DNA of 19,643 nt from Lachnospiraceae bacterium UBA938 (GTDB taxonomy: Bacteria; Bacillota; Clostridia; Lachnospirales; Lachnospiraceae): the NCBI GenBank assembly GCA_002293475.1, contig DBDG01000032.1, forward strand, positions 1 to 19,643. The letters are read 5' to 3'. The notes under the pieces are model-generated. The model worked only from the letters and a program-made list of their open reading frames with translations. It did not search any database and was not told the DNA's origin. The translations under genes were made by a program, and so were the position numbers. This document shows, in pieces, positions 14,855-19,643 of the stretch; position 1 is the first letter of the stretch, and each line of letters starts with the position of its first letter.

Positions 14855-16690
14855 ATGCCATCACAATTTTTCGGATTATATATTGCCGGCAGCGGTCTTA
14901 GGGCTTCCAATGCCGCTTTGAATACAACCAGTAACAATATCGCCAATGCCCAGACCGTCGGCTACAGTCGCCAGCAGGTTGAGCAGCAGGCCAGTGATGC
15001 CTTGCGGACGTTTACCACCTATGGATGCGCCGGTGCCGGTGTGGATACTATCGCAATTGAGCGGGTCAGGGATCATTTTTATGACGTGAAGTATTGGAAT
15101 AACGGTTCCAGCCTCGGCCAATATGAAGTTCAGCAGTATTATATGAAGACTTTGGAAGATTATTTTGATGATGAAGCTTCCGGATTCAGTTCTTTGTTTG
15201 ACAATATGAGCGCCGCTTTACAGTCGGTGTCAACCAATTCCAGCAGCACCACTTCTAAAACCGATTTTATTTCTTCTGTTAAAGCCTTGACGGATTACTT
15301 CAATAATATGTACGGTAATCTTCAGGAGCTGCAGAATGACGCTAACCAGGAAATCAAACAGACCGTAGACCAGATCAATTCGATCGGAGAAAAGCTGGCT
15401 ACTTTGAATAAACAGATCAATGTCATTGAGTTATCCGGCTCCAAAGCCAACGAGCTGCGTGACCAGAGGGAGAAGCTGATAGATGAGCTTTCTTTACTGG
15501 TTGACGTGGAAGTGGATGAGATTCCTATCTATGATGTCAATGACCCGACCCGGCTGACCGGGGGCAGTAATTACATTGTCAAGATTGCCGGCGGCCAGCT
15601 TCTGACCAGCGGCAGTGATTACAAACAGTTAGTCTGTACCGCCAGAAAAGATTATGAAAAAGTCAATCAGAACGATATAGACGGTCTCTATGACGTTCAA
15701 TGGAGTAACGGTAATAGTTTCGGGCTTAACAGTTCGACTGTCGGTGGCAAGCTGAAAGGTTTGGTACAGCTGCGGGACGGCAATAACGGCTTTTACTTTA
15801 ACGGCACGGTAAGAGAAGTCGGGATGACGATAGCCAACGGCGTGCGTACCTCTACGGTGACCCTCGACGTAGCGCATCAGGATCTCAAGGATATGAAGCT
15901 GTGCGGGCTGTCTGATACCGGTGGCAAGATGACCATCGGCGGCCAGATTTATTATTATTCATCATGGTCGTATGATGAGACTCTAGAGCAATATACCTTT
16001 ATTATGGATAATGATAAATGCGACGAAATTATCACCGCGACCAAGGTGGGGAGAGAAGCATCTAGCGGAACCGCGACGAATTTTCAAGGTATTCCTTATT
16101 ACATGACCCAGATGAATGCCTGGCTCCGGGGATTTGCAGAAAAAGCGAACGATATTTTTACCAGCGGATATGATAGCAATGGCAATCTGGGCTGTATCAT
16201 GTTCAGCGGCGAGATGCCTACCGGCGGCCAATATACGGCGGCAGATCTTGATGCCGGCAGCGGCAACGGATATTACGAGCTGACGGCGGGCAATGTAGCT
16301 GTGTTGGCCGAACTGTTTGGCAATGCCGACCGTCTGGGAAGCCGGAGCAGCGCTTCGGTGGGTGTGGAAGAATGTGGACAGGTCGATGAAATGAAGGATC
16401 TGCTTACCAGCAAGGAAAAATTCAGCTTCCGGAACGGCAGCGCCAAAGATTTCCTCGAAATGATACTGGGTGACGTAGCTCTGAATGCCAGCAATTCCAA
16501 TACTTTTTACCAGACCTATAAGGGTCTGTCAACTTCCATAGATAACCAGCGGAGCTCCGTATCCGGCGTAGATGAGGATGAAGAAGCGGTTAATCTGGTA
16601 AAATACCAGAATTCCTACACCTTAGCATCGAAAATGATCCAGACCCTGACGGAGATCTACGACCGCCTGATTCTGGAGACGGGAGTATAA
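14855..16690 (+). CDS. flgK: Flagellar hook-associated protein FlgK, paralogue 2
   Basis: A second FlgK-type protein, 611 residues. The N-terminal signature is GSGLRASNAALNTTSNN with VGYSRQQ. The helical region has NSIGEKLATLNKQINVI and NELRDQREKLIDELS. The C-terminal D0 helix is EEAVNLVKYQNSYTLASKMI, the form most like classical FlgK and hook proteins. It is about 75 residues longer than paralogue 1, largely through a bigger, Gly/Tyr-rich, surface-type central domain (about 230-440). GGAGG lies about eight bases before the ATG. The two copies are clearly different rather than a recent duplication. It may form a distinct junction layer or replace the other copy under some conditions (inference). 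Confidence 0.92.
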   Translation: MPSQFFGLYIAGSGLRASNAALNTTSNNIANAQTVGYSRQQVEQQASDALRTFTTYGCAGAGVDTIAIERVRDHFYDVKYWNNGSSLGQYEVQQYYMKTLEDYFDDEASGFSSLFDNMSAALQSVSTNSSSTTSKTDFISSVKALTDYFNNMYGNLQELQNDANQEIKQTVDQINSIGEKLATLNKQINVIELSGSKANELRDQREKLIDELSLLVDVEVDEIPIYDVNDPTRLTGGSNYIVKIAGGQLLTSGSDYKQLVCTARKDYEKVNQNDIDGLYDVQWSNGNSFGLNSSTVGGKLKGLVQLRDGNNGFYFNGTVREVGMTIANGVRTSTVTLDVAHQDLKDMKLCGLSDTGGKMTIGGQIYYYSSWSYDETLEQYTFIMDNDKCDEIITATKVGREASSGTATNFQGIPYYMTQMNAWLRGFAEKANDIFTSGYDSNGNLGCIMFSGEMPTGGQYTAADLDAGSGNGYYELTAGNVAVLAELFGNADRLGSRSSASVGVEECGQVDEMKDLLTSKEKFSFRNGSAKDFLEMILGDVALNASNSNTFYQTYKGLSTSIDNQRSSVSGVDEDEEAVNLVKYQNSYTLASKMIQTLTEIYDRLILETGV

Positions 16691-16716
16691 CAGAAACCTT
16701 TAGTGAGTGTGGGGTT

Positions 16717-16731
16717 TGGGGCGGAGCCCCA
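16717..16731 (+). terminator. GC-rich GGA-loop hairpin between flgK2 and flgL
   Basis: TGGGGC-GGA-GCCCCA is a perfect six-base stem followed by TTTATAATAATA, which is only weakly terminator-like. The loop is GGA, the core of CsrA binding sites, and csrA is in the same operon. It sits 34 bases before the flgL start. Confidence 0.45.
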
Positions 16732-16764
16732 TTTATAATAATACAAGAGGAGGAATGTTCAAAC

Positions 16765-18327
16765 ATGAGAATGACGAATAAGATCATGCAGAATAATTCA
16801 CTATATAATATAAATAATAATAAGATTCTACAGGATAAACTGAGCACGCAGATGGCGTCGCAGAAAAAGCTGACGCGGCCTTCCGATGATCCGATTGTGG
16901 CAATCCGGGCTTTGCGGCTGCGCTCGAGTGTCTCCGAGCTTACTCAGTTTAAGGATAAAAATGCCAAGGATGCCGATGCTTGGCTGACGGTTACCGGCGA
17001 TGCCCTGAGTACGGCAACGGATGTCGTCACCGATATCATCAGGCAGACGACCAAGGCGGCCAACAAGGATCTGGGCAGCGATGACCTGACGACCATAATG
17101 CAACAGATCAAATCCCTGCGTGACGAAGTCTATGCCACAGCCAATGCGGACTATGCCGGCAGATATGTTTTTACCGGTTACCGTACCGATACGACATTAA
17201 GTTTTACTGATGAGGTAGAAGCGAAAGAGCTCAGTTATTCGATCACTGAGCAGGTCAACCTGGATTCCTTTGATTCGGTTAATTATACCGACCTAGGCGA
17301 TGTAGAAGGACTGAGTAAAGGCAATTATCAGGATGCTGCCAGAGCGGGCATCGAAGAACAACAGGTTACCAATGCAGATATCCACAGGCTGCGGTTGGCC
17401 TATGACGATACCACGGCTGGCATCCTGCCGACGTTTCAATATGTAGATAATACCGGGACACTGCAGAATTTTACATTTGCCGTTACCGAGGTGTCGCTGT
17501 CAGACACGCCGGATCCCTATCAGACGGCTATCGCGAATAACGCGGCTTCCCAGGCTGTCTATATACCGGAAACCGGTGAGATACTGCTTACCGACGCCGC
17601 TTATGAGGAGATCAAAGCAGCAGTCGACACTGAAACGGAAATCAGAGTAACCTATGAGAAGGATCAATGGGTAGACGGTGACCTGCGTCCCGAACACTAT
17701 TTTTACTGTACGGCGAACGAAGTCGGAGCCGGCGGCATTGCTCTCCCGCCCATTACGTATAATGACGACTACCTGACCGACAATCCAGATAGACAAAAAA
17801 TAGAATATGATGTAGGATATAATCAAAGGATTGCGATCAACACGACAGCCGATGAAATCTTTACCCATACGATGGATCGCAATGTCGATGATCTGGATCG
17901 GGCCGTGGCGGATCTGGTGGCCATTGAAAAGACCGTTGAAGAACTGAAAACGATAAAAGACGGCCTTGATGAGGGAACCGCCGATTATGACTTAGTTCAA
18001 AAACAGCTGGATGCGGCCCAGAAGGGTTATGACAGCATCCGTGAAAAGGTTCACAATATGTTTGAGCAATCCATTACCGTGATGCAGAAAGCCTTGGATG
18101 ATATTAATGTGGCGGTTACCGACAATGGGACAAGGAGCGCCCGGCTGGATCTGATCAGCAACCGGCTCACCTCCCAGAAGACCACCTTCGAGGTTCTCAA
18201 GTCGGAAAATGAAGATGTGGATATTTCTGAAGTGGCGATTAAGCTGACCAGCACGGAACTTTCGTACAATGCCGCCTTGATGGCTACCGGAAAGATCATG
18301 CAAACGTCACTGATGAATTATATCTGA
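16765..18327 (+). CDS. flgL: Flagellar hook-associated protein FlgL (HAP3), long form
   Basis: Second hook-filament junction protein, flagellin-like, 520 residues. The N-terminal helix has MRMTNKIMQNNSLYNINNN, then KKLTRPSDDP, the conserved flagellin/FlgL segment, and a D1 region ending at YVFTGYRTD (about 130-140). The C-terminal helices (about 420-520) end in VAIKLTSTELSYNAALMATG. FlgL in E. coli and B. subtilis is about 300 residues; the excess lies in a central insert (about 145-400) that would face outward. A GAGGAGG ribosome site lies about 11 bases before the ATG. It should sit between FlgK and flagellin and use FlgN as chaperone. Confidence 0.93.
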   Translation: MRMTNKIMQNNSLYNINNNKILQDKLSTQMASQKKLTRPSDDPIVAIRALRLRSSVSELTQFKDKNAKDADAWLTVTGDALSTATDVVTDIIRQTTKAANKDLGSDDLTTIMQQIKSLRDEVYATANADYAGRYVFTGYRTDTTLSFTDEVEAKELSYSITEQVNLDSFDSVNYTDLGDVEGLSKGNYQDAARAGIEEQQVTNADIHRLRLAYDDTTAGILPTFQYVDNTGTLQNFTFAVTEVSLSDTPDPYQTAIANNAASQAVYIPETGEILLTDAAYEEIKAAVDTETEIRVTYEKDQWVDGDLRPEHYFYCTANEVGAGGIALPPITYNDDYLTDNPDRQKIEYDVGYNQRIAINTTADEIFTHTMDRNVDDLDRAVADLVAIEKTVEELKTIKDGLDEGTADYDLVQKQLDAAQKGYDSIREKVHNMFEQSITVMQKALDDINVAVTDNGTRSARLDLISNRLTSQKTTFEVLKSENEDVDISEVAIKLTSTELSYNAALMATGKIMQTSLMNYI

Positions 18328-18387
18328 CAAATGATTGAAAATATATTAGCATTAATTAATATAGAAAGCGAAAGCGGAGGATAAGCT

Positions 18388-18843
18388 ATGGTTATAGTAA
18401 CTAAGAATTTTGATACAATCGAAATTGATGACGAAAAAGTCATCCAATTTCCGTCAGGTATTATCGGGTTTCCGGATCTGACTGATTTTGCCTTGGTCCA
18501 TGATGACGAAAAGGGCAGCGGCAACGTACACTGGCTACAGTCTGTTCAGGAGCCGGCCTTTGCCATGCCGGTGATGGATCCCTTGATTGTATGCCCCGAC
18601 TACAATCCGGTCATTGATGATGAAGTATTTGCGCCGATTGGCAATCTGGTGGAAAATGAGATGCTGATCCTGGTTACGCTGACCGTACCTAAAGACATCA
18701 AAACCATGTCAGTTAATTTAAAAGGGCCTGTTATCATTAACGCCGTGACGAAGAAAGCATGCCAAGTGATTTTGGAAGATAATCGGTACGAGATAAAGTT
18801 CCCGATTTATGACATCTTAAATAACAAGAAAGAAGGTGAGTAA
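18388..18843 (+). CDS. fliW: Flagellar assembly factor FliW
   Basis: Cytoplasmic regulator of flagellin translation, 151 residues, of normal length. Conserved family segments are visible: VIQFPSGIIGFPDLTDFAL (about 19-37), HWLQSVQEPAFAMPVMDP (about 48-65), and a later strand LILVTLTVP. In B. subtilis FliW binds either flagellin or CsrA; when flagellin is exported, FliW is freed and titrates CsrA, relieving repression of flagellin mRNA. CGGAGG lies seven bases before the ATG. The gene abuts csrA without any gap. A 60-base AT-rich gap before it holds only a weak AT stem (18342-18363) and no clear promoter. Confidence 0.96.
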   Translation: MVIVTKNFDTIEIDDEKVIQFPSGIIGFPDLTDFALVHDDEKGSGNVHWLQSVQEPAFAMPVMDPLIVCPDYNPVIDDEVFAPIGNLVENEMLILVTLTVPKDIKTMSVNLKGPVIINAVTKKACQVILEDNRYEIKFPIYDILNNKKEGE

Positions 18844-19062
18844 ATGTTAGCTTTATCCAGAAAGAAAAATGAAGCGATTATGATCAATAACAATATCGAG
18901 ATTACCATCCTGGAAATCAAAGGCGAACAGGTAAAGCTTGGCATCAGCGCACCCAAAGAAGTACCGGTATACCGCAAAGAGGTATATCTTGATATCCAGA
19001 AGGCTAATCAGGAAGCCACCAGTGCGGAAGGTATGGAAGCACTGAAAAACCTCTTAGGTTAA
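18844..19062 (+). CDS. csrA: Carbon storage regulator CsrA
   Basis: RNA-binding translational regulator of 72 residues. The CsrA fold is clear: MLALSRKKNEAIMI with Arg6, the EITILEI and QVKLGISAP strands, and VPVYRKEVYLDI with Arg44, the main RNA-contacting residue. It works as a homodimer that binds GGA motifs in mRNA leaders, mainly flagellin in Firmicutes. Its activity should be blocked by FliW, encoded immediately upstream; the start codon directly follows the fliW stop. AAGGTGAG, which overlaps the end of fliW, is the ribosome site, so the antagonist pair is translationally coupled. Confidence 0.97.
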   Translation: MLALSRKKNEAIMINNNIEITILEIKGEQVKLGISAPKEVPVYRKEVYLDIQKANQEATSAEGMEALKNLLG

Positions 19063-19085
19063 AGCAGTTTCATATTAAGCAGGCA

Positions 19086-19122
19086 AATTTCCGGGAAAGT
19101 AATTTTCCGGAAATTGATTTTT
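19086..19122 (+). terminator. Intrinsic terminator of the flgM-csrA operon
   Basis: AATTTCCGG (19086-19094) pairs perfectly with CCGGAAATT (19107-19115). The stem continues inward with GAAA/TTTT around a four-base loop, about 13 pairs in total. A run of five T (19118-19122) follows two bases later. It sits 24 bases after the csrA stop and before the next promoter. Confidence 0.85.
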
Positions 19123-19146
19123 ATCGAAAATTATTTTTCTCCCCTC

Positions 19147-19173
19147 TAAATTTTTTGTGATTTAAGCCGATAT
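19147..19173 (+). promoter_or_regulatory. SigD (sigma-28) promoter of flaG
   Basis: TAAA (19147-19150), exactly 15 bases, then GCCGATAT (19166-19173), one mismatch from the sigma-28 consensus. It lies between the csrA terminator and flaG, leaving a leader of about 80-85 bases. FlaG and genes beyond the window are thus a separate SigD-driven unit. Confidence 0.88.
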
Positions 19174-19251
19174 AAACACTAGACGACGTTAAGACTCGAA
19201 GTAACTAGTATTATATGATCCACTTATTACATGATATTGTAGGATTCACAT

Positions 19252-19256
19252 GGAGG
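19252..19256 (+). promoter_or_regulatory. Ribosome site of flaG with neighbouring GGA motif
   Basis: GGAGG lies seven bases before the flaG ATG. Another GGA (19242-19244) sits ten bases upstream. Paired GGA motifs with one at the Shine-Dalgarno sequence resemble the CsrA targets in the B. subtilis flagellin leader. Confidence 0.4.
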
Positions 19257-19263
19257 TGACACA

Positions 19264-19643
19264 ATGGCTATAGAACCATTAGGAAGTGCTATGATTTATC
19301 AGGCACAGCCAGTTCAGAAGCAGGCTGCGCCGCAACAGCCGGCAACCGTAGAGAATAACGAGGTTCCTACGCCGGAGCAGGCAGCAAATGTAGATGCCAC
19401 GACGGTATCTGTTGCCAAAGCGGAAAACAAGGACGAACAGGGAAGTTCACAGGAGCAGGAAAATTCACAGGCCACTGCCGAGCAGATCAAAAAGGCGGTT
19501 GAGAGGCTTAATAAGAACATGTCTCATTCAGAAGCCGTGTTTGGTATTCACGAAAAAACCAACCGCATTACAATCAAGATTGTTGACAGAGACACGAAAG
19601 AACTGATCAAAGAACTTCCGCCGGAAAAGACTTTGGATATGAT
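19264..19643 (+). CDS. flaG: Flagellar protein FlaG, 3' end missing
   Basis: The frame opens with MAIEPLGSAMIYQAQP at 19264 after GGAGG and stays open to the window edge (126 codons). The first 75 or so residues are Gln/Ala/Glu/Ser-rich and probably disordered. A FlaG domain then begins: AVERLNKNMSHSEAVFGIHE, followed by TNRITIKIVD, DTKELIKELP and PEKTLDM. In other bacteria FlaG affects filament length and flagellin assembly; the exact mechanism is not settled. Usually only a few residues remain after this motif, so nearly the whole gene is present. FlaG is often followed by fliD and fliS, which may lie just beyond the window. It has its own SigD promoter. Confidence 0.9.
   Translation, partial: MAIEPLGSAMIYQAQPVQKQAAPQQPATVENNEVPTPEQAANVDATTVSVAKAENKDEQGSSQEQENSQATAEQIKKAVERLNKNMSHSEAVFGIHEKTNRITIKIVDRDTKELIKELPPEKTLDM

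Noticed and set aside
18342..18363. AT-only stem before fliW as a terminator
   Set aside because: Seven A/T pairs with an eight-base loop would be unstable and no T-tract follows; fliW most likely continues the operon.
19394..19606. Arg-rich open frame at the right end
   Set aside because: It is a shifted reading inside flaG, whose own frame has a strong ribosome site and FlaG-domain residues.

Overview
The window comes from a motile, Gram-positive Clostridia-type bacterium, most likely related to Lachnospirales. The clues are a Firmicutes-style flagellar late-gene cluster with fliW next to csrA, sigma-28 (SigD) type promoters, strong GGAGG ribosome binding sites, and efflux adaptors of the kind found in cells without an outer membrane. 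The family placement is inferred from gene content; there is no rRNA or other phylogenetic marker here.

Region 1 (1-6889, + strand) is a MacAB/YknXYZ-like ABC export module. It has three consecutive, non-identical HlyD/MacA-type membrane-fusion adaptors (the first cut by the window edge), a MacB/FtsX-fold permease and its ATPase. Most junctions are 4-base ATGA overlaps. Low-complexity or tandem-repeat sequence is present in all five proteins: PQMPSGD repeats, FPEGG repeats, Gly-rich stretches and a KQNQI/SEQNQ repeat. In three genes the underlying DNA is a regular tandem array whose unit length is a multiple of three.

Region 2 (6952-12008, - strand, convergent to region 1) is a compact operon: ABC-2 ATPase, two ABC-2 permeases, a DesK/NarL-type histidine kinase and a LuxR-type response regulator. 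This is the same set of parts as LnrJK-LnrLMN (YfiJKLMN) of Bacillus subtilis, a sensing and detoxification system for membrane-active antibiotics, so a similar envelope-stress or antimicrobial-resistance role is inferred. A 62-base gap with one weak hairpin separates regions 1 and 2.

Region 3 (12009-12336) is a 328-base divergent intergenic region. It has a good SigD promoter for the flagellar operon, a candidate sigma-A promoter for the resistance operon, two mutually exclusive inverted repeats and a 15-base palindrome.

Region 4 (12337-19643, + strand) is the flagellar filament-junction operon: flgM, flgN, two different flgK paralogues, an oversized flgL, fliW and csrA. A strong terminator follows csrA, and then a second SigD promoter drives flaG, which runs off the window. 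FlgM holds SigD inactive until the hook is finished, FlgN chaperones the FlgK and FlgL junction proteins, and FliW/CsrA are known as a flagellin translation switch. GGA-bearing hairpins and leaders suggest that CsrA might also act inside this cluster. No mobile elements, tRNA, rRNA or CRISPR arrays were seen.
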